Source: a bacterium
GTDB lineage: Bacteria; Patescibacteriota; Minisyncoccia; Minisyncoccales; JAGGXC01
Assembly (NCBI GenBank): GCA_021163265.1
Contig: JAGGXC010000001.1
Location: 1-37,769, forward strand
Direction of reading: 5' to 3'
DNA: 37,769 nucleotides
The position numbers were made by a program, and so were the translations under genes. Numbering within the stretch: the stretch's first letter is position 1; each line of letters begins with the position of its first letter. Below are positions 1 through 8,858 of this stretch, in pieces. The notes under the pieces were generated by a model that saw only the letters and a program-made list of their open reading frames with translations, had not been told where the DNA came from and did no database searches.

Positions 1-314
1 GGTATTGCCAGTATTTCATCTCTCTGCAGTCTCTCTACATCCATTGAACGAAAAGCATACAGATTCCTTCTAAACTCAAAATAGAGTAAATCCCAATAAT
101 TTCCCTTCCTTATCCATAAAACAGGATTTGAAGATAAATTTCCTTTCATCTTAGCATACTCTTTTCCAAGTTTATCATGTTTTGTCCTCATAATAACTTT
201 GCATTCAGAACATCTCCATTCAACTGTTCTTGTTGTTTTTGTTTCAGAGACAATCTTACCTATAAAATATGTTTGACGATGACAAATAGGGCAATATATG
301 TTCTTAATCTTCAT
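1..314 (-). CDS. Zinc-ribbon protein, C-terminus runs off the left window edge (not in ORF track)
   Basis: Open minus-strand frame from ATG at 314 to the edge: MKIKNIYCPICHRQTYFIGKIVSETKTTRTVEWRCSECKVIMRTKHDKLGKEYAKMKGN...; CxxC...CxxC pairs; start overlaps the stop of the upstream ORF (304-306). Confidence 0.7.
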   Translation of the reverse strand, partial: MKIKNIYCPICHRQTYFIGKIVSETKTTRTVEWRCSECKVIMRTKHDKLGKEYAKMKGNLSSNPVLWIRKGNYWDLLYFEFRRNLYAFRSMDVERLQRDEILAI

Positions 315-546
315 ATTCTTGTTGATTTTCTATTAAAGTATAAAGTCTATACTTTATCTTCTTCAAAGCATCAATTAAAGAAACAACCTTTCTCTTAGTA
401 TTATTGTTTAAACCAAGTAATGCTAAAGCAGAACCTTTTATCATCTGATACTCTTCAAGCAAGGCTTTATACTCCTTTATCTTCTCATCACATATATCAA
501 CAATAGTATTCAACTCTTCTTCAAATGATTCAACTTCTTTCTCCAT
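304..546 (-). CDS. Small coiled-coil hypothetical protein
   Basis: ORF MEKEVESFEEELNTIVDICDEKIKEYKALLEEYQMIKG...; heptad-like Leu/Glu/Lys pattern; co-directional with neighbours. Confidence 0.5.
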   Translation of the reverse strand: MEKEVESFEEELNTIVDICDEKIKEYKALLEEYQMIKGSALALLGLNNNTKRKVVSLIDALKKIKYRLYTLIENQQEYED

Positions 547-661
547 ATTCAAAAAAAGATTAAAAAATCAAAACTCATAGAAGAAAATAAAGTAGCCAAA
601 GAAGCTTAATCTAGAAAAACTCCTTTGGCTACATATATTTAAAGAACACTCTTTGGAGGTT

Positions 662-889
662 TCACTGCTCATCTTCTATATATCTTGCTCTAAGTTCTCC
701 ATCCACCTTCTCGATAGTCTCCAGAATCTTTTCTACATCAACATTGGAATACTGTATCTCCCAACCATAACCACCTCTCTGACCACGACTCAAACAAACC
801 TTAAGTTCAGATGGCTGCTGCAAAGATACATGCTCATGACGAATAACCTGCTCAACATCTTTACTCATATCTTTCACCTTCTCTGCCAT
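662..889 (-). CDS. Hypothetical protein of mobile-element type
   Basis: ORF MAEKVKDMSKDVEQVIRHEHVSLQQPSELKVCLSRGQRGGYGWEIQYSNVDVEKIL...; overlaps the upstream ORF end, suggesting coupling. Confidence 0.6.
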   Translation of the reverse strand: MAEKVKDMSKDVEQVIRHEHVSLQQPSELKVCLSRGQRGGYGWEIQYSNVDVEKILETIEKVDGELRARYIEDEQ

Positions 890-1275
890 TTCTCATTCAA
901 CACCTCTATCTCCCGCAGCAAAAGATCTTTATTTCCATGTCTTGAAAGATCAATAAGCTCCTCAAGAATATCTGATGCCTCCTCCAAACTCAAATCATCA
1001 GGAATATTTTTCACCCCAAACCTATGCAATGTCTCCCTTTGCTTCCTAGTAGCCAATACACCATCAATCTTACAATTCCTCTCATCTCTATTTACCTGAT
1101 AATCCCTTCTTCTCATCTCAACGATCATCTCACTACGTAAATCCTTAGAAATCTCTTCAAACACTCTACCAGCAATATCTATACCATGCTCCGGCCACTT
1201 CCCAGATACCTTATACAAAATCCTTCCATACATCTCCAAATAAGAATCTATTCTTTCTTCTATCTCTTCATCCAT
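874..1275 (-). CDS. Hypothetical protein with C-terminal 'ATRKQRETLHRFGVKNIPDDLSLEEASDILEELI' motif
   Basis: Internal ATG at 1275 preceded by GGAGG (minus strand) preferred over the ORF-track start at 1338; this helical motif is often seen in element/phage recombination or ssDNA-related proteins. Confidence 0.6.
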   Translation of the reverse strand: MDEEIEERIDSYLEMYGRILYKVSGKWPEHGIDIAGRVFEEISKDLRSEMIVEMRRRDYQVNRDERNCKIDGVLATRKQRETLHRFGVKNIPDDLSLEEASDILEELIDLSRHGNKDLLLREIEVLNEKWQRR

Positions 1276-1375
1276 TCTACACAAACCTCCTCTTCGGTAG
1301 AGACAACCTAAAGGTTGCTCCACCAGCACAGCCCCCAAACTTTTCTTTGGAAGCTAGGCTCATAGAACAACCTTT

Positions 1376-1657
1376 TTACCCATCAAAAACCAGCCTCCAA
1401 CCATTATCATAAACCCAGAGTTGTTTTTTAACACATGAAGGAACCTTTAATCTCTTCAACCTCCTGATCTCTCTCTTGAACCTCCCTTTACCTGTTTTCA
1501 CCTGCACAAGCAAAACCTTCGACCTAGAAACAGCAACAATATCAAAAGGAGAACGAGAACCAGCTGAACGCAAAACCGTATGAAAAACCCTGTTTCTCCT
1601 TAACCTTCTAACTACCTCCAATTCCCTTAGATAACCTTTTTGATAAGAAGTAATCAT
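1376..1657 (-). CDS. PD-(D/E)XK nuclease, archaeal Holliday-junction-resolvase (Hjc)-like
   Basis: GYLRELEVVRRLRR...RSAGSRSPFDIVAVSRSKVLLVQVKTGKG: E...S..PFDIVA...QVK arrangement typical of Hjc-like nucleases; 4-nt overlap with the upstream ORF. Confidence 0.7.
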   Translation of the reverse strand: MITSYQKGYLRELEVVRRLRRNRVFHTVLRSAGSRSPFDIVAVSRSKVLLVQVKTGKGRFKREIRRLKRLKVPSCVKKQLWVYDNGWRLVFDG

Positions 1658-2331
1658 AACCTAAAAGTAGGATACAGTTTATCCAAGTAGAACTCCTGGA
1701 AAACATGCTCTCTCTTCCAGAGATTAATAATATTAGTTGACAAACAAACCGCTAGGGAATCACCAAGCCTCTGAGAATACTCTGAAGAAAGATACCAATC
1801 AATCAACTCCTTGATCTCCTCCACACCGTATTTCTTTAGCCTCTGCTTAACTAGTTTCCCATCCTTCGACCAGTTAACCTCAGGAACATAACCCTTTATC
1901 CTTCTAACCCTTGATATAAAATAAGAAACAATATCCCTAACAGAAGATGACTTTTTGTCATCCACTACAGTGTATATATTACTACTCTCTATTACTATAG
2001 GATCAGACACCCTTGTCTCCTCAAGAGAACCCCTATTTGTCTTCTCAGAAGTGGACAGATCTAAGGAAACCTTCCAGTCTGGTAGAAGATAACGATTATT
2101 TCTCCTAAGACCCACTCTTTTTATCCTCAAACCCGCTTTTTCTTTTAACTCCTTAATTGCTCTATCCACTGTTTTCACTGAAACACCTAAAACCTCAGCT
2201 ATATACTTCCTTGAAGGATAAGAAATAGATTCAGAATCCTTCATAGACCACAAAACCCCAGCAACAAGTTTCGCTCTAAAACCCAGGTCTCTTCTTTTAG
2301 CAATTAATTTAGGAATAGCCCAGAAACCCAT
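1654..2331 (-). CDS. Helix-turn-helix replication-initiator-like protein
   Basis: SYPSRKYIAEVLGVSVKTVDRAIKELKEKAGLRIKRVGLRRNNRYLLPD: wHTH of phage/plasmid replication-protein type; location in early operon. Confidence 0.6.
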   Translation of the reverse strand: MGFWAIPKLIAKRRDLGFRAKLVAGVLWSMKDSESISYPSRKYIAEVLGVSVKTVDRAIKELKEKAGLRIKRVGLRRNNRYLLPDWKVSLDLSTSEKTNRGSLEETRVSDPIVIESSNIYTVVDDKKSSSVRDIVSYFISRVRRIKGYVPEVNWSKDGKLVKQRLKKYGVEEIKELIDWYLSSEYSQRLGDSLAVCLSTNIINLWKREHVFQEFYLDKLYPTFRL

Positions 2332-2336
2332 AAAGA

Positions 2337-2672
2337 CTAATTAGATGTTTGAAATTGATTAATCCTTTGTCTCCTATCAACCCATTCCTTAAGATTCTTG
2401 TTTATACCAAACATTTGTCTATCAGGATTCCACTTAATTACTCCTCTCACCACCAAACCCTTCAGGATATCATCGACATGATAAGGCAAAATCCCTGCTA
2501 AGAAGAAATCTTTTTTATCAAAAACAGCAAAATCCCTGTTTAACCCAAAGGAAAACCTCATAATCAAAAGCAAAACCTTAAGCTCTCTCTTGGTAAAATT
2601 CGAGGTGATAATCTTATCTAATATTCTATTCTCAATATTAGTTGAAACCATAGTTTTTTTAGTAGATTTCAT
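2337..2672 (-). CDS. Winged-helix protein resembling phage replication protein O N-terminal domain
   Basis: SNFTKRELKVLLLIMRFSFGLNRDFAVFDKKDFFLAGILPYHVDDILKGLVVRGVIKWN. Confidence 0.55.
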   Translation of the reverse strand: MKSTKKTMVSTNIENRILDKIITSNFTKRELKVLLLIMRFSFGLNRDFAVFDKKDFFLAGILPYHVDDILKGLVVRGVIKWNPDRQMFGINKNLKEWVDRRQRINQFQTSN

Positions 2673-2823
2673 TAACCTTCCTTTTCAAAACATACTCAAC
2701 CAAAGCAAAAGCAAGAAGTCTAACATTTTTCCGTATCCTATCAATCTCTTCATCAGAAAGAGAAGGTTTCCTAAGAATCTCCCTATATTTATCATAGATT
2801 GAATTCCCTTTCTCCTTAGACAT
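2659..2823 (-). CDS. 54-aa hypothetical protein (below ORF-track cutoff)
   Basis: Frame read from ATG at 2823: MSKEKGNSIYDKYREILRKPSLSDEEIDRIRKNVRLLAFALVEYVLKRKVNEIY*; stop overlaps ATG of the 2337-2672 ORF; hydrophilic/helical, more plausible than the track ORF 2685-2867 in another frame. Confidence 0.6.
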   Translation of the reverse strand: MSKEKGNSIYDKYREILRKPSLSDEEIDRIRKNVRLLAFALVEYVLKRKVNEIY

Positions 2824-2844
2824 AAGACAAAATAGGGTAGTAGT

Positions 2845-3054
2845 CTATAGTAGAAAGACTTCTTCAACTCTTTCTCCCAAAACCTTAGCTATCTTTAAAG
2901 CTAGATAAACGTTTGGTATACGATTACCTGTTTCAATCTCAGATATCTCTGACTGGAAAACACCTACTTTCTCTGCTAAAACAGATTGCTTCATCCTCTT
3001 CTTATCCCTTAGTTCTTTTATTCTATTAGTTAGTCTCCACCATATTTCAATCAT
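2845..3054 (-). CDS. XRE-family (Cro/CI-like) HTH repressor
   Basis: NRIKELRDKKRMKQSVLAEKVGVFQSEISEIETGNRIPNVYLALKIAKVLGERVEEVFLL. Confidence 0.9.
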   Translation of the reverse strand: MIEIWWRLTNRIKELRDKKRMKQSVLAEKVGVFQSEISEIETGNRIPNVYLALKIAKVLGERVEEVFLL

Positions 3055-3059
3055 AAAAA

Positions 3060-3102
3060 TACGATATTACCTTAGATTATATCGTATAAACACGATTGTC
3101 AA
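3060..3102 (-). promoter_or_regulatory. Predicted sigma70-type promoter and operator of the XRE gene
   Basis: Minus strand TTGACA (3097-3102), 15-nt spacer, TATAAT (3076-3081); inverted repeat TACGATAT (3060-3067) / ATATCGTA (3079-3086) overlaps the -10. Confidence 0.65.
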
Positions 3103-3231
3103 GTGGAAAATTAGAGATTTATGATAAATTCTAGTTATAATTTCCAGAGAATATATTCTCTTGGTCTTTTAGAAAAATTTATTTATGAGAATTTTTATGT
3201 CGCCTCTTGAATCCACGAGGGAGAAAGGTAT

Positions 3232-3795
3232 ATGAAGATATCTAATCCAAAGGATATGATAGGTAAGTTGGTTACTGATTTTAACGGTGTAACCATTGGT
3301 GTTGTAGATAAGATTTGGAAGAGCTGGAACGAGGAGTACCCTGGGTGGTTTTTTGGCGTAAGACTAAACGAGGAAGTAAGAAACGCATGGTTTAGAGGTA
3401 CAACAAAACTTATACCAATATATAACGACTATATCCAGGATATTGCTGAACATATTATGCTTAATAAAACAGCTGAGCAACTCAGTCGTTATTTGAATAA
3501 AACAGTTTCTTGCAGCGATGCTGCTCATCCAATTGATCACCTCATGGACATGCCTGTTTATGATAGAAACAATTCCCGTGTTGGAACATTCTATGGTTGG
3601 GTCGAGAGTGACGGAATATACAAACACTATGGTTGCTTCGTAGATCCCTATCTATGTGATATCTGGGATATACCACATAATATCGTTATGCCACTCCAAC
3701 CTTCTATGATTCATCAAGTTTTTGATACGATTACTCTCAATAGAACCCTAAAGGAGCTCAGAGAGTATTGGCAACAATATTCTGAGAAACACTAA
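3232..3795 (+). CDS. Tandem PRC-barrel-like protein
   Basis: Two repeats (MIGKLVTDFNGVTIGVVDKIWKSW... and HLMDMPVYDRNNSRVGTFYGWVES...) resembling PRC-barrel domains. Confidence 0.55.
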   Translation: MKISNPKDMIGKLVTDFNGVTIGVVDKIWKSWNEEYPGWFFGVRLNEEVRNAWFRGTTKLIPIYNDYIQDIAEHIMLNKTAEQLSRYLNKTVSCSDAAHPIDHLMDMPVYDRNNSRVGTFYGWVESDGIYKHYGCFVDPYLCDIWDIPHNIVMPLQPSMIHQVFDTITLNRTLKELREYWQQYSEKH

Positions 3796-3796
3796 G

Positions 3797-3833
3797 GAGG
3801 AGTTTAAGGGAATAGCCGCATTCCCTACTCCTC
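3797..3833 (+). terminator. Strong bulged hairpin after PRC-like ORF, followed by C/T-rich tract
   Basis: GAGGAGT-TTA-AGGGAAT-agccgc-ATTCCCT-ACTCCTC: 14 bp with a 3-nt bulge, then tccctccctccatctccccccta. Confidence 0.5.
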
Positions 3834-4048
3834 TCCCTCCCTCCATCTCCCCCCTATTTTTGAGGGAGTAGATGATTTTGTGCAATAAAAGAATTTATGA
3901 ATCAGATGTTGATAATTTGATTAGAAGAAGAGCTAAAATATTTTAGGTAGTTACCATAAAACAGTGGGATTTATATCAGCAGAAGGTTTAGTAGAAATTA
4001 CACAAGTTATTGCAAAATTTCGATGATTTTATATAGGACCTAATTCTT

Positions 4049-5584
4049 ATGATAAAAGACCAATTGAAAGATAGGGATGGGATGAAGCTGAGATTGAATA
4101 ACGATGAGGATGTTGATTTGAGTTTAATCTTGGATTCGAAGTCTTTCCCTTCTTTTGTTACCTATATCTGTAGAGGTGATGGTAAATGGTCTCCTATCTA
4201 TGTAAGTAAGAATATTCTAGACTTTGGTTTCACTAGAGAGGAATTCTTGGAGAAAACCGATTTCTGGATTAATCATATACATCCAGATGATCAACAAAAG
4301 TTTCTAAATGAGCTATCTGATGTTTTTGAAAAAGGTTTTCATACCAGAGAATATAGAGTTTTAGATAAAAATGGTTGCTATAGATGGGTGAAAGATGAAC
4401 GTAGATTGATTTATGATGAAGATCGTAAAACCGATAGATATATTGGCTTCATATATGATATAACCAGGGAGAAAAAACTGGAGGAATCCCTACTTGAAGT
4501 TGAAAAACGATTTGAGGATATACTGTCGGTTTCTGCGGATTGGTTCTGGGAAGTTGATAAAAATGGAGTATATACTTTTGTAGCTGGTAAAGTCGAAGAA
4601 ATCCTTGGATATAAACCAGAGGAACTCATAGGTAAAACACCTTTTGATCTTATGCCGGAGGATGAAGCAAGACGAATAGAAGAGATATTCAAAAAAATTG
4701 CTGGCGAGAAAAAAAGGATTATGAACTTAGAAAATTGGAATATAACTAAACAAGGTAGAAGAATCTGCTTACTAACAAATGGAGTACCTCTATTGGATAG
4801 AGAAGGGAATCTAATAGGCTATAGAGGTGTAGATAAAGATGTTACTGATATTAAACTAGCGGAGATAGAGAGAAAAAATCAAGTCGAAAGGATCAAAAGA
4901 TATCAATCAGCTATTGTGAAGATATCAACTGATGAATCAATGATTGAAGGAAAATTTGATATCTTCTGTAAACATGTCACTGAAGTAATTGCCCATGCCA
5001 TGGATGTAGAACGAGTTAGTATATGGTTGTTAAATGATAAGCAAACTGAGTTGATATGTATCGACTTATATGAGAGAAGTAAGGATAAACATTCAAAAGA
5101 TATTACGCTTTCTGTAAATAATTATCCTAATTATTTCAATACTCTTCGAAACACTACAGCTATTGATGCAGAAGATGCGCTTAATGATGATAGAACCAAA
5201 GAATTTAAAGAAGATTATTTGATTCCACTAGGTATTGTTTCTATGCTTGATGCAACTATTAGAGTTCATGGCAAAACAAGAGGAGTTGTATGTCATGAAC
5301 ATATAGGAGAAAAAAGAAAGTGGTTACCCGATGAAATTATTTTTGCAGGTGAAGTCTCAGATCAAATTGCAAATGCTTTACTTACTTCTGAACGGATTTA
5401 TACTATAAAAGAGTTAGAGCAGAGAATGAAAGAACTTGAACTCTTTCAATCTTTTACTGAGGAAAGGGAACTTAAAATGATTGAATTAAAAAGAGAGATA
5501 AATGAGCTCTGCAAGAAATATGGAGAAAAACCTAGATATGAGATAACAGATGAGTTAAAGGAGGAGAAGGTGTTAAATCCTTGA
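4049..5584 (+). CDS. PAS-PAS-GAF sensor protein with C-terminal coiled coil, no kinase domain
   Basis: PAS/PAC signatures (FLEKTDFWINHIHPDDQQKF...YRVLDKNGCYRWVKDERRLIYDEDRKTDRYIGFIYDIT; SADWFWEVDKNGVYTFVAGKVEEILGYKPEELIGKTPFDLM), then GAF-like region (ATIRVHGKTRGVVCHEHIGEKRKWLPDEIIFAGEVSDQIANAL). Confidence 0.85.
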   Translation: MIKDQLKDRDGMKLRLNNDEDVDLSLILDSKSFPSFVTYICRGDGKWSPIYVSKNILDFGFTREEFLEKTDFWINHIHPDDQQKFLNELSDVFEKGFHTREYRVLDKNGCYRWVKDERRLIYDEDRKTDRYIGFIYDITREKKLEESLLEVEKRFEDILSVSADWFWEVDKNGVYTFVAGKVEEILGYKPEELIGKTPFDLMPEDEARRIEEIFKKIAGEKKRIMNLENWNITKQGRRICLLTNGVPLLDREGNLIGYRGVDKDVTDIKLAEIERKNQVERIKRYQSAIVKISTDESMIEGKFDIFCKHVTEVIAHAMDVERVSIWLLNDKQTELICIDLYERSKDKHSKDITLSVNNYPNYFNTLRNTTAIDAEDALNDDRTKEFKEDYLIPLGIVSMLDATIRVHGKTRGVVCHEHIGEKRKWLPDEIIFAGEVSDQIANALLTSERIYTIKELEQRMKELELFQSFTEERELKMIELKREINELCKKYGEKPRYEITDELKEEKVLNP

Positions 5585-5600
5585 TTTGGGGAGGGAAAAA

Positions 5601-6947
5601 ATGTTTATGGGAAAGTTAAAGATTGTTGTGCTGTTGGTTGTTATCGCAGCTGGTATATTATCTGGATGTACAACTCGAGAGGAATTGAATATACAGGAGG
5701 GGGATAATGGTGTACAACAAATGGGTCCGGTGTTTGTTGGATATGGCTGGAGTATAAAATCTGATCCTGTAGAAGCGGTAGCTGAGGCTGTTTCATCAGT
5801 AAAAACTCAGCTTAAGGATAAAACTCCTGATTATATCGTTCTTTTTTCAACTGTTGATTATAATTCAACGGTTATCCTTAGAGAGGTTTCTAAATATTTT
5901 CCAGAAGCACAGATATATGGTGGTACTTCATGTACCGGTGTGTTAACTAAAGATGGGTATCATACTAGTGGAAATGGTTCTCTAGCTTTATTAGCTGTTT
6001 CTTCTGAGAATATTAGTTTTGGTGTTGGTGGAGCAGAGATAGGAGATTCTGCTAGAACAGCCGGAGCAGAAGCTATCTCAGAGGCTATTGTAAATGCTGA
6101 GAGAAACAATGAAACACCTGATCTTGTTTTGATAACCGCTGCTCCTGGGAAAGAAGAAGAAATACTACTTGGAATAGAAGATGTAATTGGTAAAGACACA
6201 CCAATATTTGGTGGGAGTTCAGCGGATAATACCATAGAGGGATATTGGAAGCAATTTGCAAATAATAAAGTATACTCCAATGGTGTTAGTGTAACCGCTA
6301 TTTTCACTAATTTAAAAATTGGTTACTCATTTGAAGCAGGGTATCTAATAAGTGAACAAGAGGGAACTATCACCGAGGCAGAAGGTAGAACCATCTATAA
6401 AATCGATGATAAACCTGCTGCAGAGGTTTATAATGACTGGACTTCCGGGGAGGTTATTGGTGAAAATCATTCATCTACTGGAGAATTAATCATTCTCTCT
6501 CAATCTACTTTTTATCCATTATCTAAGAAACTAGTTGGTTCAAATGGAGAGATCCACTATCTTTCTATACATCCACTCTCGGTTAATTTCTCTGATAAAT
6601 CCCTTACAGTTTTCACTAACGTAGAAAGCGGAGAAACTATACAACTAATGCATGGAACCTGGGAGTTATTACTTAACCGAGGACACAGTACACCATCGAA
6701 AGCATTAGAATTCGGTGAAATCGATAAAGGTAAGGGTGCATTTGGTATCTATACTTTTTGCGCTGGAACACTCCTAGGTATACCTGAAAATGAGAGGTTT
6801 AAACTTCCTTTATTGGTTTATCAAACTATTGGTATACCTTTCATTGGAACTTTTACTTTTGGTGAGCAAGGTTATATCAGCGGCGTTGGAAATAGACATG
6901 GGAATCTTGTTAATTCTATGGTAATAATCGGTGAAGAAGAAAAATGA
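5601..6947 (+). CDS. FIST-domain (N and C) lipoprotein
   Basis: ATG 5601 with upstream GGGAGGG; signal peptide and lipobox IVVLLVVIAAGILSGC; FIST-like PEAQIYGGTSCTGVLTKDG...GKDTPIFGGSSADN...GIPFIGTFTFGEQGYIS. Confidence 0.8.
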   Translation: MFMGKLKIVVLLVVIAAGILSGCTTREELNIQEGDNGVQQMGPVFVGYGWSIKSDPVEAVAEAVSSVKTQLKDKTPDYIVLFSTVDYNSTVILREVSKYFPEAQIYGGTSCTGVLTKDGYHTSGNGSLALLAVSSENISFGVGGAEIGDSARTAGAEAISEAIVNAERNNETPDLVLITAAPGKEEEILLGIEDVIGKDTPIFGGSSADNTIEGYWKQFANNKVYSNGVSVTAIFTNLKIGYSFEAGYLISEQEGTITEAEGRTIYKIDDKPAAEVYNDWTSGEVIGENHSSTGELIILSQSTFYPLSKKLVGSNGEIHYLSIHPLSVNFSDKSLTVFTNVESGETIQLMHGTWELLLNRGHSTPSKALEFGEIDKGKGAFGIYTFCAGTLLGIPENERFKLPLLVYQTIGIPFIGTFTFGEQGYISGVGNRHGNLVNSMVIIGEEEK

Positions 6948-7089
6948 ACCACCTTTCTCATCTCCTCCAACGGGATTACGGGTTTAATATCGTAATGTTA
7001 AACCTCCTTAATTCTCTTATGTCTTTAAACCAAGAGGATTTCCATGAAACAAAGGCTGCTGAGATAACTTTAAGTTTGGTGAATAAGAG

Positions 7090-8817
7090 ATGAAATTGAA
7101 AAGCATGTTTCATAAAGTATTCCTCTACATGGTTCTTATATCCCTCATCGGCGGAGGAACCACCTTAGGTATATTAATTACCGGGCAAACTCTCACCATG
7201 GAAGAAAATATTATCCGAGAACATCTAGTAATCGCTGATATAGTCTCACAAACCATTGAAACAGGTTATTTCGCTGGTAGATGGCCTTTTGAAACACTTG
7301 AAGAAATAAAGAAAGGGGAAGACATTGTATTTTGGTGGGTGACAAAACCCGATGGTGAGATTGTATTAGCCGATAATCCCGATATGTGGGGAAAACAAGT
7401 GACTAATAATTTCTTATATTCAAATGAAACCATTGTTAGAGATACTGTATTCAGTGAAACTGGAGAGAATATCAAATTAATCGTTCGCCCCCTTAATATC
7501 AAAGAAGAAGGAAAAAACTGGATGTTTTGTATGGGAGTATCTCTTAAACCAATTTCTATGGCAAGAAATTCATTAATTCAAAATGGTATAGCCGTTCTTA
7601 TAGGAGTAGTCTTCTTAACAGTTGTATTCTCTCTCATCCTCAGTAGAAGTATCATCAAACCAATTCAACAGTTATCTAAAGCAACAATAACCATAGCAAA
7701 AGGAAACCTCGATCAACATGTAGAAGTAGAAAGTAACGGTGAAATCGGTTTACTAGCAAATAACTTCAACAAGATGATTCAAGAGTTAAAAAAATCCAAA
7801 ACTAAATTAGAAGAATACAACAAACTCCTTGAGAAAAAAGTAGAAGAACGTACAAAGGAACTTAGAATAGCTAAAGAAAAATTAGAAGAACATGTTGAAA
7901 AACTTGAGAGAAACAAAAAGATGCTACTCAACCTCATGCAGGATCTTAAAAATACAGTAGATAAACTAAAAACTACACAAGAAGAATTAAAACATAGAAA
8001 TAAAGAATTAGAAATAGCTCATAATAAACTAAAAGAGATGAACAGAGAACTTGATAGAAAAGTTAAAGAAAGAACTAGGGAGGTAGAAAAACTATTGGAA
8101 CAAAAAAACGAGTTTATCCATCAACTAGGTCATGACCTCAAAACCCCTTTGACACCTATGTTAACTCTTCTACCTATTATTCGTAGCCGTGTCGATGACC
8201 CTAAGACTCAAGAGTTGTTGGATATATTGGTTGAGAGTTCTTCTCATATGAAGGAGTTGGTTACTAAGACTCTGCAGCTTGCTCGTCTTAATTCCCCGAA
8301 TATGCAATTCCAGATTGAGGAGGTGAATCTGCGGGAGGAGATAAATAGTGCTTTGAAGAGGAATAAAACTATTCTCCAAGATTGTAATATGGAGGTTGAG
8401 AATCTTGTTAGAGAAGATATTTTAGTAATGGCAGATAAACTTCGTCTCGGTGAGTTATTGGATAATCTAATTAGTAATGCAGTAAAGTATACTCCTAATG
8501 GTGGTAGAATAACTATCACTGCGGATTACGAGGAAGATGAAGTTAAAATCGCTATTCAAGATACAGGTATAGGTATGACTAGAGAACAAATAGAACATAT
8601 CTTCGATGAATTCTATAAAGCAGATGAATCTAGACATGATCTGGATTCTAGTGGACTTGGATTAGCAATCTGCAAACGTATAGTAGAGAAACACGGTGGT
8701 AGAATATGGGCTGAAAGCCCTGGTAGAGGTAAAGGTTCAACTTTCTATTTTACTTTACCTTGTAGTAGTAATTTGGAAGGTAGAACCTGTGAGCCAGTTG
8801 CTTTTGCCAAGAAATGA
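7090..8817 (+). CDS. Sensor histidine kinase (TM, Cache-like extracytoplasmic domain, HAMP, coiled coil, HisKA, HATPase_c)
   Basis: QLGHDLKTPLTPML H-box; LGELLDNLISNAVKYTPNGG N-box; DTGIGM, SSGLGLAICKRIVEKHGGRIWAES G-boxes; two TM segments flank a ~130-aa domain. Confidence 0.95.
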   Translation: MKLKSMFHKVFLYMVLISLIGGGTTLGILITGQTLTMEENIIREHLVIADIVSQTIETGYFAGRWPFETLEEIKKGEDIVFWWVTKPDGEIVLADNPDMWGKQVTNNFLYSNETIVRDTVFSETGENIKLIVRPLNIKEEGKNWMFCMGVSLKPISMARNSLIQNGIAVLIGVVFLTVVFSLILSRSIIKPIQQLSKATITIAKGNLDQHVEVESNGEIGLLANNFNKMIQELKKSKTKLEEYNKLLEKKVEERTKELRIAKEKLEEHVEKLERNKKMLLNLMQDLKNTVDKLKTTQEELKHRNKELEIAHNKLKEMNRELDRKVKERTREVEKLLEQKNEFIHQLGHDLKTPLTPMLTLLPIIRSRVDDPKTQELLDILVESSSHMKELVTKTLQLARLNSPNMQFQIEEVNLREEINSALKRNKTILQDCNMEVENLVREDILVMADKLRLGELLDNLISNAVKYTPNGGRITITADYEEDEVKIAIQDTGIGMTREQIEHIFDEFYKADESRHDLDSSGLGLAICKRIVEKHGGRIWAESPGRGKGSTFYFTLPCSSNLEGRTCEPVAFAKK

Positions 8818-8858
8818 AATAGCTTTTGCTATTCCACTATATAATTGAGGGGATAGTG

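Noticed and set aside
2685-2867. ORF 2685-2867 (-)
   Set aside because: Hydrophobic low-complexity translation in the wrong frame; another frame gives the 54-aa ORF 2659-2823.
3950-4025. Possible gene remnant 'VGFISAEGLVEITQVIAKFR*' upstream of the PAS gene
   Set aside because: Too short to assign; superficially like a ferredoxin/nitrite-reductase half-domain fragment but unsupported.
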